Under the pieces are notes generated by a model. It saw nothing but the letters and a program-made list of their open reading frames with translations. It made no database searches and had not been told where the DNA came from. Positions 54,287-62,482 of a DNA stretch of 64,000 bases are shown in pieces. Made by a program: the position numbers and the translations under genes. The stretch lies in assembly GCA_002716125.1 (NCBI GenBank), contig PAZH01000088.1, positions 1 through 64,000 on the forward strand, written 5' to 3'. The DNA is from Rhodospirillaceae bacterium (GTDB taxonomy: Bacteria > Pseudomonadota > Alphaproteobacteria > UBA8366). The number at the start of each line of letters is the position of its first letter. Position 1 is the first letter of the stretch.

Positions 54287-55330
54287 CTAGAGCGTGAGGA
54301 TGATTTTTCCCGTATGCTTTTTTGCGAGGAAGGACTTCTGCGCCGCCGCAATTTCCGAAAGAGGATAGGTTTCCGCGACAAGAGGGCGAATGCGACCGCC
54401 TTCGATCTGCCGGACTAGATTGCCGAAGACCTCTGGCTCCAGCACCGTGCAGCCGAAAAAGCTGAGATCCTTCAAATACAGTGTTCGAATATCGAGCTCG
54501 ACCATGGGACCGCCGATGGCGCCCGCGACAGCGTATCGCCCACCGGGTTTCATAATATCCAAAAGGGCGGGCCATCCGGCGCCGGCCACTAGGTCGATCA
54601 CCACATCGATGGTGTCGGTTCCGAAATAGGTTTTGAGGTCTTCATCTCTCGAGAGAGTTTCGTCCGCCCCGATACGCTGAATTTCCGCCGCCTTGAACGA
54701 ACTGGTGATGGCCGTAACGTGCGCGCCACGCGCTTTTGCGAGCTGTATGGCGGCCGAGCCGACTCCGCCCGATGCACCGGTTATGAGGACGCGGTCCGTT
54801 GCCACAACATTGGCGCGTGTCAGCATGTTTTCGGCCGTCGAATACGAACATGGAAACGACGCGAGTTCGAAACTCTTCAACGTCGTGTTGACTATGAACG
54901 CGTGGCGGGACGCGACAACGGCATATTCCGCGAGGCCGCCGTCGCATTCCGAGCCGAAATACCAGGGGGCCGTCAACTGCCCGCCGTTTGCTTCCCGGAT
55001 GCAAGGTTCGATAAGGACGCGCTCGCCGATCCGCGCGGCATCGACCGTCTTGCCGATGCCGACAATTGAGCCGCAGACGTCGGCGCCTTGGATGCGAGGG
55101 AACACCAGCGAATTTCCGGACCAGGAGGCATCGGCGGCGTCTTGGTTATCTTTCGAGCACCAAGCCGTCCGCGTGTTGATGTCCGTGTTGTTGATGCCGG
55201 CGGCTTCGACGCGGACAAGAACGTCGCCAGGTCCCGGACGTGGGACCGGTATATCTTCACGATATTCGAGCATTTCGAGACCGCCGTGTCCGGTCAACCA
55301 AACGCCTTTCATTGTGTCCGGAATGTTCAT
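54287..55330 (-). CDS. Zinc-type alcohol dehydrogenase / quinone oxidoreductase family protein
   Basis: A 347-residue MDR-superfamily reductase with a GroES-like N-domain (IPVPRPGPGDVLVRVEAAGI, GADVCGSIVGIG) and a Rossmann domain (LITGASGGVGSAAIQLAKA). The catalytic zinc Cys of true alcohol dehydrogenases is not clearly present (GINNTDINTRTAW in its place), so a quinone- or enoyl-reductase-like role without zinc is more likely. It lies 77 bp upstream of the carboxyltransferase on the same strand and is divergent from metY. Confidence 0.85.
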   Translation of the reverse strand: MNIPDTMKGVWLTGHGGLEMLEYREDIPVPRPGPGDVLVRVEAAGINNTDINTRTAWCSKDNQDAADASWSGNSLVFPRIQGADVCGSIVGIGKTVDAARIGERVLIEPCIREANGGQLTAPWYFGSECDGGLAEYAVVASRHAFIVNTTLKSFELASFPCSYSTAENMLTRANVVATDRVLITGASGGVGSAAIQLAKARGAHVTAITSSFKAAEIQRIGADETLSRDEDLKTYFGTDTIDVVIDLVAGAGWPALLDIMKPGGRYAVAGAIGGPMVELDIRTLYLKDLSFFGCTVLEPEVFGNLVRQIEGGRIRPLVAETYPLSEIAAAQKSFLAKKHTGKIILTL

Positions 55331-55502
55331 CGTTCTGCGCCGTCAGCCTCTTATGTTGCTCGATATCCTATCTCGCGGATGAACCCTCTGCCACCGAACG
55401 ACGTTGCAACCCAAGCGCGTTTCGTATTCATTCTTCTGAAAACGTGACATTTCCATCGAATGTGACGAACTATAAATCACGCGCGAAAAGAAGGTTTGTA
55501 AG

Positions 55503-56792
55503 ATGACAGAGAGCAAAAATCCGGAGACCTTAGTGCTCCATGCCGGCTACCGAAATGACCCGGCGACGGGCGCAGTCGCCGTCCCGATTTATCAAACGAC
55601 ATCCTACCAATTCCAAGATACCGGTCATGCGTCGCGGCTGTTCGCATTGCAAGAGCTGGGGAATATCTACACCCGGATCATGAACCCGACCCAGGATACG
55701 CTGGAGCAGCGGATCGCAGCGCTCGACGGCGGTGTCGCCGCGCTGGCGGTGTCTTCGGGCCAAGCAGCTTCCGCGATGGCGATTCAAAACTTGGCCTGGG
55801 CGGGCGACAATATCGTCAGCTCGACCGATCTCTATGGCGGTACGTGGAATCTCTTTGCCAATACGTTGAAGCAGCAAGGGATCGAAGTCCGTTTCGCCGA
55901 TCCGGCCGATCCTGAGAGTTTCCGTAAGGCGACGGACGATCGCACCCGTGCCTACTACGCGGAAACCTTGCCGAACCCAAAACTCCGTGTCTTCCCGATA
56001 AAGGAAGTCGCGGATATTGGGCGCCCACTGGGTATTCCCTTGATCATGGACAACACGGCGGCGCCGATCATTTGCCGGCCGTTCGATTACGGGGCGGCGA
56101 TCAATGTCTATTCGATGACGAAGTATATCGGAGGGCACGGCACGTCGATCGGCGGTATCATCGTCGACAGCGGTACCTTTGATTGGGAAGCGGCCGGCGC
56201 GCGTCATCCGGCGCTCAATACGCCGGATGACAGCTATCACGGGGCGGTCTGGACGGAAGCGGTGAAGCCGCTCGGCCCGATCGCCTATATCATTCGTGCG
56301 CGGGTGATCCTTTTGCGTGATCTCGGTGCGGCCGTCAGCCCGCAGAACGCTTTCCAATTCATCCAGGGCCTGGAGACTCTACCGCTTCGCATGCGCGAGC
56401 ATTGCAGGAACGCATCGGCCGTCGCCGAATACCTCGGCAAGCATGATAAGGTCGCCACGGTGATTCATCCGAGCAATCAAACGGGTGAAGAGAAACGGCG
56501 GGCCGACGCTTATCTCAATGGCGGTTACGGTGGGCTTGTCGGGTTTGAACTGGCGGGTGGTAAAGCGGCTGGGCAGGCCTTTATTGAGGCGCTGAAAATG
56601 TTCTACCACGTCGCCAATATTGGCGACGCGCGCAGCCTCGCGATCCATCCGGCCTCGACCACGCACTCACAATTGTCGCCGGAAGATCAAGAAGCAACCG
56701 GTGTCTCGGATGGCTATGTCCGTTTGTCGATCGGCATCGAGCATATCGACGATATCATTGCGGATTTGGAGCAGGCGCTCGCAGCGGTTTGA
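55503..56792 (+). CDS. metY: O-acetylhomoserine aminocarboxypropyltransferase/cysteine synthase
   Basis: A 429-residue PLP enzyme of the Cys/Met metabolism family. The PLP Lys207 is in YSMTKYIGGHG, the start is PETLVLHAGYRNDPATGAVAVPIYQT, and the length and C-terminal HPASTTHSQLSPEDQEATGV match MetY rather than the shorter MetB/MetC/MetZ. It makes homocysteine from O-acetylhomoserine and sulfide. The ATG at 55503 follows AAGAAGG. No SAM or SMK riboswitch was recognised in the 172-bp leader. Confidence 0.92.
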   Translation: MTESKNPETLVLHAGYRNDPATGAVAVPIYQTTSYQFQDTGHASRLFALQELGNIYTRIMNPTQDTLEQRIAALDGGVAALAVSSGQAASAMAIQNLAWAGDNIVSSTDLYGGTWNLFANTLKQQGIEVRFADPADPESFRKATDDRTRAYYAETLPNPKLRVFPIKEVADIGRPLGIPLIMDNTAAPIICRPFDYGAAINVYSMTKYIGGHGTSIGGIIVDSGTFDWEAAGARHPALNTPDDSYHGAVWTEAVKPLGPIAYIIRARVILLRDLGAAVSPQNAFQFIQGLETLPLRMREHCRNASAVAEYLGKHDKVATVIHPSNQTGEEKRRADAYLNGGYGGLVGFELAGGKAAGQAFIEALKMFYHVANIGDARSLAIHPASTTHSQLSPEDQEATGVSDGYVRLSIGIEHIDDIIADLEQALAAV

Positions 56793-56824
56793 TGATTGGG
56801 CGCCTGTAGGCCGAAGCGCTTTTT

Positions 56825-57616
56825 CTAAAAGGGTAGGCGCGTGCCGTCGTAGGCAAAGAATTCGCCCGTGTCGTCCGGCGTCGCGGCATCGATCACACGT
56901 ATCAGGCTCGTGGTGCAGGATGCTGGTGACTGCAGCTGTCCTTCTTTGACACCCCGCTGAAATGGTTTCGACAGGCCCGTGTCCACGGTGCCCGGATGGA
57001 GGGAAAGGCAGATTGTGTGCGGGTGTGTTCGTCCAAGCTCAACAGACAGATTTCGGACGGACATATTCAACGCTGCCTTCGAGGCGCGGTATCCATACCA
57101 GCCGCCGAGCCGATTGTCTTCGATACTGCCGACGCGGGCAGAGAGCACGGTAAAGACGGATTTTGCATCCCGGTCGAGCAGCGGCAGAAAGTGCCGTGCC
57201 ACCAGCAAGGGGCCGATGGTGTTAATCTTGAAGGCGCGCTCCAATTGATCGGCGCTTAACGCCCTCCACGATTTTTCCGGCTGAAACGCCGCACCGTCAT
57301 GGAGAATGCCGGTCGCGACGATAATGAGATTGATCGTGCCGGAATGTTCGGCGATTCCGTCGGCGGCCGCTGCGATCGCGTGTTCGTCTTCCAGGTCGAT
57401 CACGCCGCTTAAGATTTTAGGATCGCTGAATTTTGGTGGAGTGCGTGAGAGGGCGTGCACTCGTACGACGGATTGATTTTGCGCGAGCGCCTCAACGAAC
57501 GCTTTTCCGATACCACCACTGGCCCCAACGACGACGGCGTGCACGGGCCGCCCGAAAGATGTCAGTGGTTCGTGCCCGTCCAAAACGTTTGGCGATTGGC
57601 CGCTAGCTGCGTTCAT
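56825..57616 (-). CDS. SDR family NAD(P)-dependent oxidoreductase
   Basis: A 263-residue short-chain dehydrogenase with GASGGIGKAF cofactor loop and an intact YRASK catalytic motif. It resembles the CsgA-like SDRs often found beside photolyases. The start ATG 57616 lies inside the end of the DUF393 gene (14-base overlap), so it is the last gene of the photolyase operon. Substrate unknown. Confidence 0.87.
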   Translation of the reverse strand: MNAASGQSPNVLDGHEPLTSFGRPVHAVVVGASGGIGKAFVEALAQNQSVVRVHALSRTPPKFSDPKILSGVIDLEDEHAIAAAADGIAEHSGTINLIIVATGILHDGAAFQPEKSWRALSADQLERAFKINTIGPLLVARHFLPLLDRDAKSVFTVLSARVGSIEDNRLGGWYGYRASKAALNMSVRNLSVELGRTHPHTICLSLHPGTVDTGLSKPFQRGVKEGQLQSPASCTTSLIRVIDAATPDDTGEFFAYDGTRLPF

Positions 57617-57983
57617 TCGAGCAACCCAATCGGGCGCGCGCGTGTCTTTGGATGGTGGGACGGACGCGCAGGAAAAGCGAATAGCCGAGCTCGAGGATGA
57701 AGAGGACCGGTGGCAGGCTCGCGAGGCGACCGACCAGGCGCAGCCTCGGGAACGCTTTCCAGAGCTCCACGAACCCGGCGGCCCCGACAGCCGCGGACCC
57801 GTCGCGCCGAATGACGTGGAACCGCGCAAGCACATCTTGTCGCGATAAGCCGAGCGGTATTTCGGCTTCGGGAATCTGGCTGACGTCCAACCAACGGATG
57901 GCGCCCGCACCCGGTTGCCGGCGGTACATGGCGATTTCACGAGCACAGAGCGGGCAGGCCCCGTCATATAAGACAGATGTCAT
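57603..57983 (-). CDS. DUF393 thiol-disulfide oxidoreductase-like protein
   Basis: A 126-residue protein with the DUF393 signature LYDGACPLCAREIAMYRR, a CxxC near the N-terminus like thioredoxin-fold enzymes, followed by LDVSQIP and a basic C-terminus with one hydrophobic segment (LPPVLFILELGYSLFLRV). The family is uncharacterised. It is fifth in the minus-strand photolyase operon, 9 bp after the preceding gene, and overlaps the SDR gene. Confidence 0.87.
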   Translation of the reverse strand: MTSVLYDGACPLCAREIAMYRRQPGAGAIRWLDVSQIPEAEIPLGLSRQDVLARFHVIRRDGSAAVGAAGFVELWKAFPRLRLVGRLASLPPVLFILELGYSLFLRVRPTIQRHARARLGCSNERS

Positions 57984-57992
57984 GGCTGGTCC

Positions 57993-58376
57993 CTAAACGA
58001 TCCGCCACTGCTTCCAGTGGCGGGGGATACCGTTGTCGCGTTCGTCGACGGTCTGACAGAGCGCTCCTGTCGGCACGATATCAAAGTCGACATCTCGAAC
58101 GGTCACTTGGATGCCGTCGTTAGCGGCCGCGCGTTCGGCGCCTTCAGTGGGCCGAAACACCCATTCGAATTCCAAACTGTCCTCTGAGCCATGCGCCCAA
58201 ACCGACTTGCCTGTTTCGTCATAAAACTCGGCATTCCAGCGGCCGTTAAGTTCGAACGCCGCATGATAGTAATCGAACGTGCCGACCTCTGCCTTTTCGT
58301 CCCACGCGAGTTCGATCAATCGGTACTGTCCGTTCTTCAACTCGATCGCGGCACATTCAGAGTAGCGCTTCGTCAC
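57993..58376 (-). CDS. Hypothetical protein in the photolyase operon
   Basis: A 127-residue soluble protein that I do not recognise. It is rich in aromatic and acidic residues (KVEVGTFDYYH-like beta strands), suggesting a small beta-barrel fold, with two cysteines (YSECAA and GALCQTV). GTG 58376 is chosen because AAAGGGA precedes it; the frame is open upstream to 58517 but there overlaps the preceding gene. It is 19 bp downstream of the two-helix membrane protein. Confidence 0.7.
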   Translation of the reverse strand: MTKRYSECAAIELKNGQYRLIELAWDEKAEVGTFDYYHAAFELNGRWNAEFYDETGKSVWAHGSEDSLEFEWVFRPTEGAERAAANDGIQVTVRDVDFDIVPTGALCQTVDERDNGIPRHWKQWRIV

Positions 58377-58395
58377 GGTCTCGGTTCCCTTTCGT

Positions 58396-58704
58396 TTAGC
58401 CGCCCCAGATATCGTCGTAGCGTGAGCATCCGTCGTCCGGGTCGACATACTTCGCGCGGTGATTGGCGAAGTTCTGCTTGCTGGCCCGACGAAAGACGTC
58501 GGCTGTGAAGTATACACCGATCAATAGTGTGGCATGGACGATCATCGAGGGACCGACCAACATGATCATGCCGGACCATAGAGCGAAGACGATTGACCAC
58601 ATCAGCGCGAGGCTGGTCATGAGTTGGAAGCGCACCATCTTGGGGAGCTGGCGAAGAGGGTTTACCTCTGGATCCATTACGGCCGCATAAGCGTTCGATA
58701 TCAT
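58396..58704 (-). CDS. Small membrane protein with two helices
   Basis: A 102-residue protein that I do not recognise. Two hydrophobic helices (about residues 27-52 and 56-70: SLALMWSIVFALWSGMIMLV and IVHATLLIGVYFTADVF) are followed by a polar C-terminal tail. ATG 58704 has AAGGA at SD distance; an ATG at 58764 is the alternative. It lies 81 bp after the photolyase stop in the same operon. Confidence 0.68.
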   Translation of the reverse strand: MISNAYAAVMDPEVNPLRQLPKMVRFQLMTSLALMWSIVFALWSGMIMLVGPSMIVHATLLIGVYFTADVFRRASKQNFANHRAKYVDPDDGCSRYDDIWGG

Positions 58705-58785
58705 AATTGCTGTCCTTAGGTTGTTTGTCCTCTCTACGAAGAGGGTCCACAACTGGATCAACATATTGACGTGCTCTGCCTCCGA

Positions 58786-60318
58786 TCAGCGCAACGAATT
58801 CAGAAACCGCTCCGTATCAGCGCGGATTTCGGGGCCGCGCGTTTCCTTCATCCGATCCCAGGTTCGGTAGATAGGACGTAGCCGCGTATTCGGCTCCAGT
58901 TTCTCCCGATGTCGACTCAGGAAATCCCAATAGAGATAGTTAAACGGGCAGGCGTCGGGGCCGGTTTTTTCGGCGACTTTGTAACGGCAGCCGCCGCAGT
59001 AATCGGACATCCGTTTGATGTAATTGCCGCTCGCGGCATAAGGCTTGGACGACATGAGGCCGCCGTCGGCGAACTGACTCATGCCAAGCGTGTTTGGTGC
59101 TTCCACCCACTCGAACGCGTCGGCATAGACGGCGAGATACCATTCGTGCACTTGCTGAGGGTCGACCCCGACCAGCATGGCGAAATTACCGGTGAGCATT
59201 AATCGCTGGATGTGATGGGCATAGGCGCTGTCGCGAGTTTGCTCGATGTCGCTTTTCAAGCACGCCATATCGGTCTCGGCCGTCCAATAGAATTCCGGCA
59301 GTGGGCGGGTGTGCTCGAAGTGATTCATCTCGAGGTATTCCGGCATGAAATGCCAGTAGATGCCGCGCACGAACTCGCGCCAGCCGATAATTTGCCGGAT
59401 GAAGCCTTCCACCGCGTTCAAGGGCGCATGGCCACTATGATAGGCCGCTTCGGCGCGTCGGCAGACGGCGATCGGGTCAACCAGCCCGACATTCATGTAC
59501 TGCGAGAGGACCGAATGATAGAGGAAGCGCGAGTCCTGTAGCATTGCGTCTTGATAGTCGCCGAACCGCGGTAAGGCATGTTCGATGAAATGCTCAAGAG
59601 CCGACTCGGATTGCGCTGCGGTCACGCCAAATCCGAAACTGTCGAGCGCCCCGAAATTCTCGGCGAAATTTTGCTCGACGAGTAGCATCACCGCTTGGGT
59701 GATGGTGTCAGGCGTAAATTGAACCGGCGCCGGCAGGCCGCTTGCGTCCCCAAGCGGTTTCCGATTCTCGGCATCGAAGTTCCATTGCCCGCCCACCGGC
59801 GCATCGCCGTCCATTAGAAGGCCGGTCTTCCGCCGCATCTCCCGATAGAAATATTCCATACGCAGCTGCTTGCGGCCTTGTGCCCACGCGGCGAATTCGG
59901 CGTGAGTGCAGAGGAAACGGTCGTCTTCCAACATATCGTATGGAATGTCGCTTTCGTTGCCTTGTTCGATCAACGTCTCCCGCAGCTGCCATTTTCCAGG
60001 TTCGGTGAAGATGACGCGGTCGGCGGCGATCGATCGGACGGCGGACTCAATTTCTTGGGCTAGGTCGCCACTGTTCAGGGGATCGTTGAGTTCGCGATAG
60101 AGAACCTCCCAGCCGCGAGACCTCAGTTCTGCAGCGAAATGACGCATCGCCGAAAAGACGAATGCGAGTTTCTGTTTGTGATACGGCGCGTAGCAGGCCT
60201 CGGCAGTCGCTTCCACCATCAGGACGCAATCGCGTTCGTGCGATCCCGCTCTTAGGCTCGCAATGTCGTGCGACAATTGATCGCCGAAGATCGGGATGAG
60301 AGCACGGTCGGGCGTCAT
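58786..60318 (-). CDS. Cryptochrome/photolyase-related protein (FeS-BCP type)
   Basis: A 510-residue protein of the deoxyribodipyrimidine photolyase-related group, which includes PhrB and CryB, (6-4) photolyases with an iron-sulfur cluster. The start is ALIPIFGDQLSHDIASLRAG. The FAD region has GFIRQIIGWREFVRGIYWH and NTLGMSQFADGGLMSSKPYA. Three of the cluster cysteines are in DYCGGCRY and DACPFNYLYWD, and a fourth (DMACLKSDIE) lies earlier. It repairs UV damage or senses light. The start overlaps the DUF3429 stop by ATGA; the longer upstream frame is the reverse side of that gene. Confidence 0.92.
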   Translation of the reverse strand: MTPDRALIPIFGDQLSHDIASLRAGSHERDCVLMVEATAEACYAPYHKQKLAFVFSAMRHFAAELRSRGWEVLYRELNDPLNSGDLAQEIESAVRSIAADRVIFTEPGKWQLRETLIEQGNESDIPYDMLEDDRFLCTHAEFAAWAQGRKQLRMEYFYREMRRKTGLLMDGDAPVGGQWNFDAENRKPLGDASGLPAPVQFTPDTITQAVMLLVEQNFAENFGALDSFGFGVTAAQSESALEHFIEHALPRFGDYQDAMLQDSRFLYHSVLSQYMNVGLVDPIAVCRRAEAAYHSGHAPLNAVEGFIRQIIGWREFVRGIYWHFMPEYLEMNHFEHTRPLPEFYWTAETDMACLKSDIEQTRDSAYAHHIQRLMLTGNFAMLVGVDPQQVHEWYLAVYADAFEWVEAPNTLGMSQFADGGLMSSKPYAASGNYIKRMSDYCGGCRYKVAEKTGPDACPFNYLYWDFLSRHREKLEPNTRLRPIYRTWDRMKETRGPEIRADTERFLNSLR

Positions 60319-60791
60319 CCGAAGACGGCCGGCACCAAAAGAAGCGGGATGACGGCGAGTGTCAGAGGAACACGGAGCTTCGGATACCACGCCGGGAAAA
60401 GGTTGCCTTTCGCGTGGATTAAATCTGTAACCAAAATCAAGAAGAAGGCCATGGCGAGCACCGGCAAGCCGAGCCCGGGGCCAATCAACACGGCAATCCA
60501 TCCGATCAGCGAAGGTACAATACTGGCGATAAGTGTGCGGGTCTCTTTCGAGATGGCTTCGATGGACCCCAATGCGAGAATTCGCCCCCAAAGAATACCG
60601 CCGAGAAACGACAGGATCACCGCGCCATACACCAGAAGCGCGAATTCGCTGTGCGCAGCTATCTTAGGCGATGCCAGCATAACGACGGCGGAAGAAGCCG
60701 CAAACGGCACAACGCCCAAACCGCCCAGCCAAACCGTATTCACAGGAATTCTGAGTTCTGAAGAGACGGCGTGGTTTTGGTTCGGGTGCAT
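60315..60791 (-). CDS. DUF3429 family membrane protein
   Basis: A 158-residue inner-membrane protein with about five hydrophobic helices. It has the DUF3429 features WLGGLGVVPF, VYGAVILSFLGGILWGR and the ending WYPKLRVPLTLAVIPLLLV. The function is unknown, but members are repeatedly found beside photolyase genes. It is the first gene of the operon, with ATG 60791. Confidence 0.85.
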   Translation of the reverse strand: MHPNQNHAVSSELRIPVNTVWLGGLGVVPFAASSAVVMLASPKIAAHSEFALLVYGAVILSFLGGILWGRILALGSIEAISKETRTLIASIVPSLIGWIAVLIGPGLGLPVLAMAFFLILVTDLIHAKGNLFPAWYPKLRVPLTLAVIPLLLVPAVFG

Positions 60792-60919
60792 GTCGGCGGC
60801 TTCGAAAAATTGATTGAATTTCTTACGATTTGTACGGAGCGAACTTATTTTGGATCAAATCCTCGGGCGTTCGCGAGAATTTTGAACCGGCGCTGGCAAG
60901 GCCGGGTTGCTTTCGCGCT

Positions 60920-61441
60920 CTAATCGCATCCCCGTGTCGGCAGGCCCGGCCCGCCGGTTTTTGGGCTGCGGCGCTCCAGCAAAACGACATCGTGCCAAAC
61001 GCCGTTTAGGTGGCCGAGGCGCTCGCGGATGCCAACCTCGCGGAAGCCGCATTTTGCGTGAAGGGCACGGCTGGCGGTATTTTCCGCCATGATTTGGGCT
61101 TGGAGGGTCCAGTACCGCTCCGCTTCCGAGGCGCCGATGAGTCCGAGCATGAGCGCGGCGCCGACACCCTTTCCTTGTGCGTTGTGACTGACGTAGACGC
61201 TGACCTCAGCGACGCCGGCCGCACCTCACGTGTCGGCAACAGGGGTGAGGGCTGCCCAACCGTGTACGGCATCCCCCAAGCGCGCGACGAGCCGGCCGAA
61301 TGGCAAGTGCGCTCTATCCCATTCGTTTTGCGATGGCGGGTTGCTCAAGAATGTCGCGAGGCCGGTCGCCAAGCCGTCGGCATAGATGTCGCGCACCGCC
61401 GGCCAATCGGTCGCGAGTACCATCCTATCGATCTCAATCAT
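60920..61441 (-). CDS. GNAT N-acetyltransferase (phosphinothricin-acetyltransferase-like) with in-frame UGA, candidate selenoprotein
   Basis: One frame from ATG 61441 to the TAG at 60920 gives 173 residues, the full length of this GNAT type, with only one break: UGA at 61226-61228, codon 72. Both sides match the family: DWPAVRDIYADGLATGLATF and WAALTPVADT before it, GAAGVAEVSVYVSHNAQGKG (acetyl-CoA loop) and LHAKCGFREVGIRERLG after it. In relatives I recall, the residue at this place is a Cys (P-V-x-x-R-C-x-x-x-G-V-A-E-V-S-V), so the UGA falls exactly on it. A small hairpin follows (separate entry). A CGA-to-TGA or TGC-to-TGA mutation is the alternative, in which case it is a pseudogene. Confidence 0.7.
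61198..61228 (-). promoter_or_regulatory. SECIS-like hairpin after the GNAT UGA
   Basis: Minus strand, 14 bases after UGA: CGCUG (61211-61207), loop AGGU, CAGCG (61202-61198). There are 19 bases between UGA and the loop, with G in the second loop position, and the AGGUC apex resembles that of E. coli fdhF. The stem is only 5 bp with a weak base, and the sequence also encodes the conserved VAEVSV, so it may be chance. Confidence 0.35.
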
Positions 61442-61481
61442 CGCTGCGCCTCCGGAGATATCTGATAGGTCTCAGCATACA

Positions 61482-61514
61482 TTATTCGCGCCGCCGCGTG
61501 TCATGCGCGAATAA
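61482..61514. promoter_or_regulatory. 10-bp inverted repeat between divergent GNAT and DLH genes
   Basis: TTATTCGCGC (61482-61491) and GCGCGAATAA (61505-61514) are perfect inverted copies with 13 bases between, centred in the 165-bp divergent region. Centre-to-centre distance is 23 bp, suitable for a dimeric regulator; no U-tract on either side. Confidence 0.4.
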
Positions 61515-61606
61515 CGAAAATATGGGACGGATTGCCTTCTAAAGCGATGAACGCATGTCCATATCAAGAAGCGTCATCCGATTTGAGAGAATGAAGGAGA
61601 ACACTG

Positions 61607-62326
61607 ATGGCCGTTCAAACAAGAACCATTGATCATACTGACGGTGGCACCGGTCTCGAAGGATACTTCGCCTGGGACGACGTCGTCTTTGGCGCGCGAC
61701 CCGGTGTGCTGATTGTGCACGCTTGGGCGGGCCGCAGTCCCTTCGAAGAAGAAGTTGCGCGTAAACTCGCTGCACTCGGCTACGCCGCCCTTGCGATGGA
61801 CGTCTACGGAAAAGGTGTGCTCGGCGGCGGTCCTGAGGAGAATACCAAGCTGATGACGCCGTTCCTCGAAGATCGCCCGATGCTGCAGAACCGATTGAAA
61901 ACCGGCCTGCAAGTGCTTCGCGACCAAGCGGAAACGGATGCTGGCAAGGTGGCAGCCACGGGATACTGTTTCGGCGGTCTCTGCGTGCTCGACCTGGCGC
62001 GGACCGGCGAGGATTTCCAAGGGGCTGCGAGTTTCCATGGTCTTTTCAATAAGCCTGGCAACACCGACGGCACCGCGATCAAGGCCAAGGTTCTGGCCTT
62101 GCACGGCTGGGACGATCCGATGGTGCCGCCCGCCGATGTTGTCGCACTGGCGGAAGAACTTACCGCCGCCGGCGCGGATTGGCAGATCCACGGTTACGGC
62201 AACACGTTGCACGCCTTTACTCATCCGGAAGCGAATGCACCGGACATGGGCGCGATGTACCAGGCCGACGCCGACCGCCGGTCTTGGCAGGCGATGGAGA
62301 ACTTCCTCGCGGAAGTCCTCGCTTAG
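61607..62326 (+). CDS. Dienelactone hydrolase family protein
   Basis: A 239-residue alpha/beta hydrolase with the DLH triad complete: Cys121 in GYCFGGL, Asp170 in GWDDPMVPP and His202 in LHAFTHPEAN. The family opens lactone rings in chlorocatechol breakdown, but many members act on other esters. GAAGGAG precedes the ATG at 61607. No catechol pathway genes lie nearby. The 156 bp to acnB contain a 5-bp GCGCC/GGCGC hairpin just after the stop and a nested pair GCCCGG/CCGGGC (62347-62384), without a U-tract. Confidence 0.9.
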   Translation: MAVQTRTIDHTDGGTGLEGYFAWDDVVFGARPGVLIVHAWAGRSPFEEEVARKLAALGYAALAMDVYGKGVLGGGPEENTKLMTPFLEDRPMLQNRLKTGLQVLRDQAETDAGKVAATGYCFGGLCVLDLARTGEDFQGAASFHGLFNKPGNTDGTAIKAKVLALHGWDDPMVPPADVVALAEELTAAGADWQIHGYGNTLHAFTHPEANAPDMGAMYQADADRRSWQAMENFLAEVLA

Positions 62327-62482
62327 CGCCGTTTTGGCGCGACGCGGCCCGGAAATTGGATTCGCCTTGCAAGGCAAACCGGGCTGAATTAAGGAAGGGA
62401 TAACGGGTATTCTGCCGGATCGCCGCGCGTGCTCACATGTCGGCGTCCAGGCCACCAGCAACACAAATGGGTCTAGATCGCT

